Below are positions 37,291 to 48,800 of a stretch of DNA of 64,000 nucleotides, in pieces; the first letter of the stretch is position 1, and each line of letters begins with the position of its first letter. The position numbers and the translations under genes are program-made. The notes under the pieces are model-generated. The model was given only the letters and a program-made list of their open reading frames with translations, was not told the origin of the DNA and made no database searches. Where the stretch lies: positions 3,968,001 through 4,032,000 of the forward strand of contig JAGFBZ010000855.1 in NCBI GenBank assembly GCA_018398805.1. Direction: 5' to 3'. The DNA comes from Hirundichthys speculiger. Lineage: Eukaryota; Chordata; Actinopteri; Beloniformes; Exocoetidae.

Positions 37291-38929
37291 GGTCCTCGTG
37301 GTTCTTGCTCCTCCTGTTCACACAATGAAAAGCAGGTTGTTTGCTCCTTAAGTCTCCTCGGCTTAATCTGGTCTATCAAACAAGCTATATCCAGATCTTT
37401 GCTGACCAGGAGATTTCCGACCCCTCCAGTGGAGCCCTCAACTCTGTGTTTAGTGGCTGCTTCCTCAACCTGGATGAGCAAAAGACACATGTCTCATCCT
37501 CAACTTTTCACCTGACCACTTTGCCGTGGCCACACCCATCTGGTTCTTACAATTAATTTGATGATGGTCACTTGTGACATACCTGTGTGAGAGCAGCATG
37601 GCACATCATCAAATCTATTTGATAATCTGCCATTAGTCCACAGGGAATTAATTCATATGAAAGCTGCAGCTACTTCAGCTGAACATTTGTAAAGACCCTA
37701 GAACTGCAGGCAATCATTTTCAAGTTCAAGTTGGTTGCCATCTGTCTCAGTGGCATTGTTGTTCTGAATATACTCTGCTGCCAGGATACGAGGATAAGTC
37801 TGTAGTTACTGACTTTTTCTTATACCGTATGTCTTGTCAGTGATCAACAACTGCTTGAGTGACACCGTCATCAGGCTGATTTTAAATGCAAACTTATTCA
37901 AGCAGTTTTTAATGAATAAAATTCCTGCATTTTACTGAATACTTTAGACTTTCTATAAGTGGTAGGGGAATTTTGCATTTAGTGGGTATTCAATCAACGT
38001 GAGAGACAGAAACTTAACTGTTAAGCATTAATCTGACTGGATGTGATCAGCTTCAGTTTCCCTGCTTGTTGTCAATATTGTTGTTATATTAACACAGTTT
38101 CAAGTGCTGCATTTTCAGCCACACATGTTACGTTTGAAATGTTTTATTACAGTAAAAAAAGTTAGGGTTTATAATTATAGTCTCTGATCAGCACACCCTG
38201 CAGATATTCATATATGTACAAACTGAGGCGTGAGGAGTAAAATGCTTCAACGTGAAGCCTGACAGGTGGATGCTGTGGTGGTGGAAGGATTTAAAGAGCA
38301 GGAAGCAGCATGTCAGGGGGAGAAATGGGTGATTTTACAGTTTAATGGATGTAAAAACTGTAAAGATCATCCATAAGTTCAACAGCTCAGGAACTTGTAA
38401 CGGTGTTTATTATGAAACCTGAAAATATAGATACATATGTATATCTTTCAAAATCTTATTAACCTTTATTTGGATGACTAATTCCAAATGCTAATTTAAA
38501 ATTTTGTTTGCGTGCATTTATCTGGGTTTGGGGAAGGCACAGTGAAGATGAAGTGTGACAGGGAAAAAATGACACACTGTGGCTAACCCCAAGGGAAAAG
38601 CTGACTGAAACAGAAGGGAGAGAACTTCAGAAACATACTGTACGTGCATGAGAATTATTCATCTGAAGCACAAGAAAATAACCAATGAAACCAGAAATGT
38701 CTAAAGATAATTACTGCATCATTTACAATGTGACATGAGCTGTGCCTGACGATCCCCAAGCTCTCTGAGATGTTATGTAGCCGCAATTACATTTTAAACA
38801 ACTTTTTAATATTGCAAATAGGATAAACTCAAAAAAGCTATCTTCGTAACTGACATGCAGTACCTTATATGACAGAAAATCTTTAGTGCAAAAACACATT
38901 ATAGCAAGAAAAAAAAAGCAGTGAACTGC
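37291..38929. other. intergenic between tacc2 and the Ly6 gene
   Basis: About 1.6 kb holding the Ly6 promoter, if transcription starts near exon 1. No TATA box or repeat stood out, and no gene was seen. Confidence 0.5.
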
Positions 38930-39758
38930 AAGCTGTATTGCCATCTTTTATTGCACTTTGTAAGCTGATGCTGTACAGTAGCTGTGCAGAGAAGAAATTA
39001 TCCCTCCATGTGACAAACAACCATTGCAGGACTGGGAAATATTAATTCAAAATTAAATTACTCCTGGTCACAACTGAATACAGTCACAATTACTTTGCTT
39101 TATATCAAAATAAAATCCCAAAAAATAAAGTTCCACAATTTTGTCGAAAAAGCTATGACAAATATCTACATGGTTACATGAGGGCAGCAGGGTGAGGATG
39201 ACAGGATAACTACTGTATATCAAAAATGCAGGTGAGTCTTTTTCATACTTGGATTTTCCTACAGAACAGTATATACAAACAATTATATCACAAGTTTTTT
39301 CCTTTCTCTCTTACATGCAAGAAGCTTTTGTGATAGTTTGAGTTCTGTTAGAACATTATATGAATAAATCTGAACATCTTGATACTCTTTTTCAGAGTCT
39401 ATCATTCTTGCATCAAGAGGACATTAACAGGAGTAGGTAAACAGTCTTCTCCCTCAGTGGCTGTCATGGCAACGTCATAATACATAATTTAACCCGCAAA
39501 CAACATTTGCACTTTCCCATTATCATACACACACCCCCACACACACAGACACACCCATAAGTGATATGACAGATTTTTTTTTTGTTTTTTACTTGAAACC
39601 AGACCTTTCATACAGTACGATACACTGAGACATCAAAAATATACAGAGTAATAAAGAGGAAGTCATTCCTGTGGATCCGCTGTGGCAATAAATGTCCATG
39701 ATTTGTTGGAAAAGGGATCCACTTTACTTTTCTCTGAGTCTTGCTTATGCTGTGGCTG
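38930..39758 (-). other. tacc2: tacc2 3' untranslated region (inferred)
   Basis: Sequence after the stop contains no further ORF. The first AATAAA in minus orientation is at 38947-38952, which gives a 3' UTR of about 0.8 kb. A CA-rich simple repeat lies near 39526-39556. The endpoint is inferred from the signal only. Confidence 0.5.
38947..38952 (-). terminator. candidate polyadenylation signal AATAAA of tacc2
   Basis: Canonical hexamer in minus orientation about 810 bases after the tacc2 stop, and the first one met. Confidence 0.45.
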
Positions 39759-39824
39759 CTAACTCTTCCCCATCTTGGCAATCAGCTCGTCGCAAATCTT
39801 TGTCAGCTCCTCGATCTCCTTGTT
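39759..39824 (-). CDS. tacc2: tacc2 exon 17 (terminal coding exon)
   Basis: 66 nt from TTTTACAG to the TAG stop. It encodes [21 protein letters not shown], the invariant TACC C-terminus. Confidence 0.98.
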   Translation of the reverse strand, partial: NKEIEELTKICDELIAKMGKS

Positions 39825-42800
39825 CTGTAAAACAGTTGCAAAAATGATTATTTATAAATCTGTACATGTATCGAAATCTTTTACTGTTTCCATCCCACTG
39901 CTGACCTTTTGCTCCAAAGTGCGCTCCAGAGAGTCCACCTTCATCTGCTCCTTCCTCAGACTGGCCTGGTAAGCAGCTTGCTCTTGCTTGGCCTTGGCTC
40001 GTACCTGAGCTATATCCGAATTGGCCCTGGAGACACGTGTAACACAGTGAGAATCAAGCCACCTCTGCTTTACTCACATTAGGCTGTAAAGTGAAGGTTC
40101 AATTCTGCAGATTCAGAACGGATTTAGTACTAAGAAATGTCCAAATGTATTGAACATAACTTACTGCCCTTACAAAAGGAAAATATATTGCAGTATATTG
40201 GAAAATATCATGGGATGTATTTGGTAATATATTCCCATATGTCAGATTTAGGGCCCGATCTTCCGCCATAAATTAATATTAAGGGATAGCGGGTTGCGGG
40301 AGGGCGTTCTCCTGCAAAGAACGCTACCCGCAACCCGCTACCCGCTATGGAGCGTCTTTTAAGCTAGCAGTTAAATCAGTTCTTCCTTTTCAAATTTCTG
40401 ACAACTCGTGAAAATTTCCTCAAAATCCATCCATAACTTTTTGAGTTATCTTGTACACAGACAAACAAACAGACAGACAGACAGACAGATAAATGCCGGC
40501 AAAAACATTACCTCCTTGGCGGAGGTAAAAATATTTTTACACAGACAATTCCTATCGGCTACCTGAAAGTCCCAGATAGTTGGTGCGCTCCCGGTGAACA
40601 CGCTCAGACAGAGCCGCGAGAACATATTCTCAGCAGTGGGCGCCGGGAGCGGCTGTGCGTCTTGGCGCAGCTGATGTGCTTTTTAAAATACTGCAGAACG
40701 GATCATTGGATGAGCACTGAGCCAGAGGAACAGGTATGATGTCATCTACCTTCTACCACTGAGCGCATCTCAGGGTGCTCCGAGCGCAAGGAGAGGGTCA
40801 GTGAACGAAGGGATACATGCACAGTACAAGAAATTCCACAACAGTTTTCTGTGATCTCCTCATTTCCTCCACAGCAAACATCTGAATGAGATCATGCCAC
40901 AGCTGTACAGACTGACGTGTCTGGCCGTGACTATTCCCACATCCACCACAACTGCTGACCAGACATCCTCTGACCTCAAGAGAATAAAAACGTATGCAAG
41001 TAATACAGTGATGCGTAATCGAGAGGTAGAGCTGTTTGTGCACGTCCACATGTGACCAGGTGGATGCACATTTATGCCATTTGGACGCGCTCTTTTACGT
41101 GCCGACATGCGGGTTGCGCTTTCCGCAAACTCTGTATCTTGCGATCGCGGGTTTAGGGTAGCGGATGGTCTGACCACCCGCTACCCGCTACCCTAAACCC
41201 GCGATCGCAAGATACCGAGTTTGCGGAAAGCGCAAAAGACACGCCCATTGCCACACCTACAATGTGAATAAGGGAGTCGGCAAAGCGGATAGCGGCTTTA
41301 GGGAACCGGAAGATTGCATTAGATTGCAGTAGCTATATTGCGGGTAGCGAGTAGCGGGAGGTGTACGATCGGGGCCTTAGTATTTAGAGTCTCCAATATA
41401 TTGCAATATATGCACTGACCATATATGTGGATATATTGATACATGTAAAAAAAATACATTGCAGGTAAGACCAAATAGATCACTATATTTTTCCATGTAT
41501 AGTTTTGTCTTTATAAACTCCAATATACTGCAATATCTGTTTGTGCCATATATTAATATATATTGTACCACACATTGATATATATTGTACTATATACATA
41601 TATATAGGGTATAATATATGAATATCTATACAGTGCTATAAATGGGTATGTATATACTCCCATATATGCATATATAGATATTCATATATAGTATGTCATA
41701 TGTCATGGTCTGGGTCAGCCATTTGTTTTGTCTTGTGTTAAGTTCTCCCTGTCTTTAGTGTAACCTGTTTCCTGTTTTACTTTGAAGGTCTGTCTTGTCT
41801 TCGCTGTATTCAGCTTTTCTTCCTCCCCCTTGTCATCCTGATTGTTTGCACCTGACTCTCGTTTGTCCCTCTGTGTATAAAAGTCCTGTCATTCCCGTTC
41901 TATTTCCTGGTCCATCTACTCGTCTTCCTGAGTGTTTCTCTGTCTGGATCCCTGCTCGTTACCCTGCTTGTCTACTGGCTCCCTTTCATGTTCCTGTCTT
42001 GTCGTCCTGGATTAAGTTTAAATTTGGATTTTATTTTTTTGTTGAAATAAAATATCCTTTTTTATCTCCTGCATTTTGATCCTCCGTTCATCAAACTCTG
42101 ACACCATATATATCTGTATCTGGTAAAATATATGAATATCTATATAGTGCCATATATTAATACATATATACTCCCATATATACATATATATTTTGTCAAA
42201 CATACATATATATTTGCACATATATTTCATACTTGTTTCTATATAATTCTCAATATATTTGTAATATATTTGACCATATATTTAACATATATCTGAACAT
42301 ATATTTAATATATATGTTTCCATATTAATTTAAATATATTTAAAATATATTCTATCATATATTAAACATATATATGACACTATAAATTAACATATATTAT
42401 CAATTGCCGTGGAAGAATTTGAATACAGTAGTGGAAGAATTTGAATACAGAATGCTTCTGTCTATTCTTCGACTGATTAGTTCAATCAGTTCCTGTCTTT
42501 TGTTCACTGATTAGTTCAATCAGTTCCTGTCTTTTGATCACTGATTAGTTCAATCATTTCCTGTCTTTTGATCACTGATTAGTTCAATCAGTTCCTGTCT
42601 TTTGATCAATAAGATTCCTTTGTTGTAAGAGATGTAAATTGCCTTTTGGTCAGTCAGGCTACTATATAAGAGATGTAAATGTGTATTACGATGGGCATAA
42701 CCAGCGCTCAGCTAAAATAAACTTGGTTAAAGTTTGAGCTCTCTGCTGTTGCATTTTGTTAAGGATCTATAATTTAATTTGTGCAATTTATAAAATTGCC

Positions 42801-45800
42801 ACAACATCAATACATTTTCCCATAAAATCACAATACATTATAGAGAATATTTATACATATAAACTTGTAATATATTTAGGGATATATAAACACATATATT
42901 CATCCATAATATATTGCAATATATGGAAAGCGGCAGTTATTTGTATATTTTGTAATATATTCCAATATATTGCACATGATATACAATATATTGTATAATA
43001 TATTTGCCTCAATATATTATTCCCTGTATTTCCAATATATAATATACTGGGAAAAGAATATATTGCAATACATTACAATATATTTCAAACAATATATTGG
43101 TAAATATGTTTTCCTTTCGTAAGGGATGGTAGAAGCAGTTAAATAAACTTGACTATTTCTAAACTTATTTAAGCTGGATAAGCATATTAAATTAGGAGAA
43201 AGTGTAGGCTCACTTGTCTAGTTTCTCTTCTGCGTGGATCTTCAAGGCTTGATATCGCTGCTCCTCCTTGCGCACCCTGGACAAATACTCCTGGGCGCAT
43301 TTCTTCAATACATCTTCATTCTGAAGAGAGCAAGAAACAACTTTGAATATGCGGCATAAGAAAACTTGAGATGACTTACAAAGCCAACCATACTGAAAAA
43401 TGAAAGTTGATTATCTGTGAGTAGTTTAAGGGTTACCTTGCGGAAGCCCTCCAGCACATCTTTCATCTTCTCATAACGACGGAAGAGGTCAGCCAGAGAC
43501 TTTTCCACCGAGTTGAGGTCAGCCAAGGCCTGGTCCTTCTCCAGAATCAGCTGCTGGATGGTATGGTGGGAGAGAGATTTCTCTTTCTGGTCATCCTCTG
43601 GTGGACACACACAAATATATTATAGATTGTCAGCCTATCTGCAAATGAGGCTGTTGTAATGAGGAAGTTGAGTTTAAAAATAACACTAACACATATATGC
43701 AAAAAAACAAAACAAAACAAACAACATTGTAATTACAGTAAGTCATGATGCATTTGTGGGTCAGTATGGTTTAACAACATTTTCTAGTACACTATGAGTA
43801 TTTCAGTGAAATCAGTGGCATGCAAACAAAAACACTGAACAATGAGAAAATTGAAATGAGAGGCATATATTAGAGACATAATGGTTTGCTTGCATTTGTT
43901 TGAGCATCTTCTAGATGCCATGTGGCATTTCAGCTCCCTCCTAACTTTTCCTGTCCTGTTATTGACTTGGATGATCTGCTCGCTTAACTCAAAAAGCTGC
44001 CCGAGTAACTTTAGAGACCACTGTCATTGAGGGGGTGAAGTATGGATGTACTGGTTTCAAGTGTGTCTATGTGAGAGGCGATTCCTCTGAGACTGCAAAG
44101 GTACCTGAGCTTCCCCTGTCTCCCTGCCCTATAATGTCAAAAAAATAAATGACCTAATATGTGCAGTTGTGTTTACATTTCATTGACTATAAATGTGTTA
44201 GAACACGTTAAACATGAAGACGAGTTGATTCAGAATCAGCTACTTCTTCCAAAGTAGTTAACTTGTCCGTACATTCTCATGCCACTTTCTGGTCAGTGCA
44301 TTTCCCCATAGAAGCTGAGAGTCTCTGGGACTGCATGGAACATTTTTTTCATTGCTGCAAAACTCGAAGGGCATTGGCTTAAATGCCAATGTTTTCCCCC
44401 CCCTCGGACTCTCAGCGTCTCTGGGAGTGAATGGAGCTGTGGGTTGGCCTCGGCTGGCCTGGACGCTAATTAGTCCGCATGGTGATTGGAGGAAAAGCTG
44501 AATGCAGTCATGATGCATAGCGATTGGTGGAAAAGCTGAATGCAGTTTTGACTGACAGGTTTCCGAGGTATAAATACTGTCACGTCTCATGCACGATTTC
44601 AGTCTCATAGCGGATTTTGCATGCTAAGTGAATGACAAGCAGGTTTTTGCACTGTAAATAAATCATACTCACTGTATATCTTAATATTATCTTTTCCTTT
44701 ATATTTATATATAAAGAAATTGACACATTTTTATGATGTACTCCGACTGTGAGCTTCCCCTGTTTGAAAGACCAGAAATCTCCACCGGTCTGTCAGTTTG
44801 ATCAAATACTTAAGATGGGCACTTGGGCAGGTGAATTAAAAAATAAAACGATTCTGTCCCTTTTACCTGTTTAAAAAAAAAGCATCAGCCTAAAGGATAA
44901 AATGCAACAAAGTGGACAAATAAAAGTCACTAGATGAAATAAAGAACGTGAGCACATCTGCTCCCCTCTCTGACGGACGGATGGAGAGATGTGACCTGAC
45001 ACAAACAAGTGAAGGACGAGTCCACGTTACTCACCTGGCATGCCTGTCAGAGTTATCAAATAGTAAGGGGCAACGATGGGAGCAGAACAGAAAAGAAGGG
45101 AGTGTGTTAAGTCAAGCTGGGAGGGTCAAGACGTGAGAGAGCTGAGTGTTAGACATGAGCTGAGACAGATCGTTTTCTTTGACAGTGCTTTGATGCCGGC
45201 AAGAAATTAGATTTCAGCAAAATAAAACAAATCTTCAGGGATGTTCAGAGGTTGCAAAGAAGACGTAAGTGAGAGCAGGAGTAATGCAGAGTGAGCACGT
45301 AGTGAAATTTTATGTGTCAAGAAAGGCCAGGCACAAGTGGGCAAAGGTGAGCGCTTCTTCAGCTTTATCATCGGGACTCAGTCAATCAAACAGAAAAGCA
45401 AACACACAGAAAACCTAGCATGTTGCAAACATTATTGATCACTCAGCTGTTTGAAATCAGACTATAGGTCCTTATAAAGAACATATTTGGTATACTGAAA
45501 TGGGGGAGCAAGAGTAGCTGCATTTAGGTAAAATTGATTGTCAAGATTTGCAATATGCAACTAAAAAAGCACTAAAAATGAACTCACCTATCATTTGAGC
45601 AATTGTCTTCTCATATTCAGCAACAATTCTCCTATGAATTAAAAACATTAAAAAAAAAAGATAAATCTCCAGTTTATGAATGAGGTTATATCAGAGGGAC
45701 AAATACACTAAATAAAGTAAATACATTCATCAAGTCTAACATTTTATTTTAAGTGGTTCATACATTTGTCACCCGTAAACACAATATCAAATTAGATATT

Positions 45801-48800
45801 TTACACATACAACTTTGAACTAAAAATGTCTAAATTATCTGTGAGGGTAGTTTTAAGTGACATTAGCTATTACTCTTTGCGATTACTTTTCTGCCTCCTG
45901 TCTTTATACTAGCTCTGAGCTCTGTGCAGTGGGAGCCTATAGGAAGCTTTGTTTGGATACAAGCGGGTTTCAAGAAGTAAGAGGATTGATTAGCTTTGCC
46001 TCCCCCTTAGCCTCTTAGCCCTTCCTTATCCAGAGGAGCCCAAATCAGTCAAATGAGGTAAACTTAGTCTTATCCATGCTAACTGAAGCAGCTGCTCTCA
46101 TACCCACCACCCGCTGATAGAAAATAAGTTACAGTGCTGCTTATCTCTGTTTTCCTGAGCCTCACTTTAAAAGCATTTGGTGAATACCATCGAGGGATGA
46201 GGTTAGAAAAATGGCAGTTCTGAGCTGCTGTCAGAGAATTGGTTTTTATGTGTTGACCAAATGAAAGCAGCTCAAAGGCAAGAACACATTTCCTCTTTTT
46301 GATTTTTTAACTATATAAACCTACACATACCATATCAGCCTGATCAAACCTTCCATTTGTGTCCAAAAGCATTCATACTGTTACATGGACTTCTTTAACT
46401 GGCTTTCCACTCTGCAGTTAAACATGGCTTTCTTTGGCAGTTTCAGCTAGATAAACCAATTGAAAAGTTAAAGGGTGATTATTGGTAGTCAGAACATACT
46501 AAGCCTCTTTACACGCTTACATAACAAGAACATCAGTAGTGCAGTGGTGCCTGCAGCTGGGTGTTATAACGACCCAAAGTGCATCTTCATACCTCATTTC
46601 CACCACTTCCTGTCGACTGTCTTCATACTTCCTCTGCCACTCTAGTACTTCTTTCTCCTTCGTCACAATCTGCAAAGGGTGACAAAAATGTCATATAAAC
46701 TATATGTTATATAAAACTTAAATGCAATATATATGACTCCTAAAAGAAAAAGAAAAACATTTTTGAAGGCACCTCCTCTCGAGCAATTCCCAAAGAGTGG
46801 TCCAGATCTCTGGGCAGGTGGGGGCTCTCCCCCTCAATGTAGCTGGTGGTGGTGGTCCTGACGTACAGTGAGCTCTTGGGCATAGCACTCTCTACTGAAG
46901 ATGACATGTCTCTGTGCTGCTTCCAGGAACCCAAGGAGAGAAGGGAAAGGAATGGAAACATGACCAGTTACAAAGCAGGCAAAGCTATGAAGAGGAAACC
47001 TTCACCCTCCGGCTCAAGTGCACATTCTCAACAAGATTCCTAAACCAAACCGCAGGGCAGCATGGAACTACAAAAGAAAAGTACTAAACAGCAAAATCAA
47101 TATGTCAATGAGGCAAGCCGGTGATGTTCGTGAAGACCTGGTCAGCCAACACTTGAACTGGATGAAACAGTCTTCATTGCTACGGTATTAGCCACATAAC
47201 TGGCTGATGGTGGCCCCAGCTGAGCAGTCATGATTTGCTGCTGCTTTCAGTGGCTTGAATGTGATTGGTTCCAGCCAGGACAGGGGAAGGAGGGCAGCAG
47301 CTGATCGCATAAAGAAGATGAAAGATATGGGAGCGGACTGGGCAGCAAAAGAAATATTGTTAGTACTGTGCTTTTGTTATGGCATGTTGTAACACAATCA
47401 GTTGGTTTTGACTCATACTTTTCTCCATATTCAGTAAAAACAATCATCCAGTCCCTACACAGAGACCAACTTTATGATGGGAGATAAATTATACTGTCCT
47501 GAAACCAAGGACAAACCTAATAACTTCTCACATAAAGCATCAAATCCATATGCAAAACCATTCCTTCTTCTCGTATTACTTTTTATCATGAAAAATCTTT
47601 GCTCTGAAAAGGAATAAGTCACCCCTGGTAGAACTGGATTACAGGAAGATTTGACGAAAGGGTGGGGGCTCACAGACATGAGTCTGTGTTTTGGCTGACT
47701 GCAGTATTAATGCAATCAAGACTGGTCAAGTTAAAGCTTGCTGCTCGGGGTTGCAACCCAAGTGAAAAAGGTGCAAACCCAAGCTTTATAGGATACATAT
47801 GAACAAAATAAAATATTTCTTTCTGTATATTTGGATGTCTGAAGTTAAAGGTAGGGTAAGCGATTTCTGGATGATTTCATGTCTTTTGATATTTGAACAA
47901 AATATCAAACAAACAGAGTTTACTCACGAGATATTTAAAGTTTCAGATTTAAATCATGCTGCATTTACTGAAACATGAAAGTGCAATATCAAAGTTTTTA
48001 TAGGTCAGTATAAGTCATTTAATTTAAGAAAGAAATAGGATAATAATACTCTACTTGTAATTTGTCAAATGTTTTATGTCCTAAATAGTTAATCTGACTG
48101 CTTGTTGGCGTATCCAAATGTCACCGAATGCCCTATTAGTACTGTGACAGCATTTCCACCATTACTATGAGACAAACTTGCAAATATCATTGAAGTATTG
48201 CACATATAAGCAATAGTTCTTGACACACAGGGGAATGGACTGACGGGGAAGACCACAATTTATCAATTCCATATGGTCTAAAGGAATACCAACTGTCTGT
48301 GACTGAATTTCAGATGACAGAAATGTGGGTTACGCATTTGAGAATAAAACTGCCTGTCAGATATTTTGCGGTCAGTTTGGTATGTGATAGAGTGAGCTCA
48401 GGTTTCCTGTCCATGCTGTGTGTCCTATGAGTTCTTATACTTCAATGTGAAGTTAAAATCTGTGTAAATATAAATAGCCCAGTTTCATACAATTAGAGAC
48501 TACAAGGAAGACACATATACTGCATGTTACTGCAGAAAACACAACTAACACAATCATTTACAGCGAAGAAGTGCGGCTTTTGTTAACATCAAATGTTGGT
48601 TAAATTTCATAAAGAGGTATCGTACCATCTGGAAGTCAGACTTCTGTGCCCTACAGGAACTAGAGTCTAAAGTGCAGTCTGCAAGTATTTGGACTGTGGC
48701 TACAGCTTTGTAATGAGGCACCAGAAAGATAAAGAGTGGATTTTCAACTTTAACAGGAACATTTGCACCCAAACAGGGCAAAAAGTGCAAGAATTACAGC

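Larger units (their letters stand above)
40251..41376. mobile_element. PIF/Harbinger-like non-autonomous element
   Basis: The ends GGGCCCGATC and GATCGGGGCC are inverted, and TTA flanks both sides (40248-40250 and 41377-41379), the 3-bp target size and sequence of Harbinger elements. The interior is CpG-rich, includes a large palindrome, and matches 18191-18690 in opposite orientation. No intact transposase was found. Confidence 0.65.
40167..43125. mobile_element. AT-rich TIR element built of AATATATTG words, about 3 kb with nested insertions
   Basis: The left end CCCTTACAAAAGGAAAATAT and the right end, read on the minus strand, CCCTTACGAAAGGAAAACAT are clear inverted repeats. Its own sequence (40190-40247, 41380-41700, 42104-42400, 42770-43110) is dense in palindromic AATATATTG/CATATATG words. 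No target duplication was evident. It occupies nearly all of tacc2 intron 15. Confidence 0.65.

Noticed and set aside
37109..37556. Overlapping plus-strand ORFs MPQRHQ..., MDRRFS..., MLLKSP...
   Set aside because: They overlap the Ly6 signal exon on the other strand and match nothing known.
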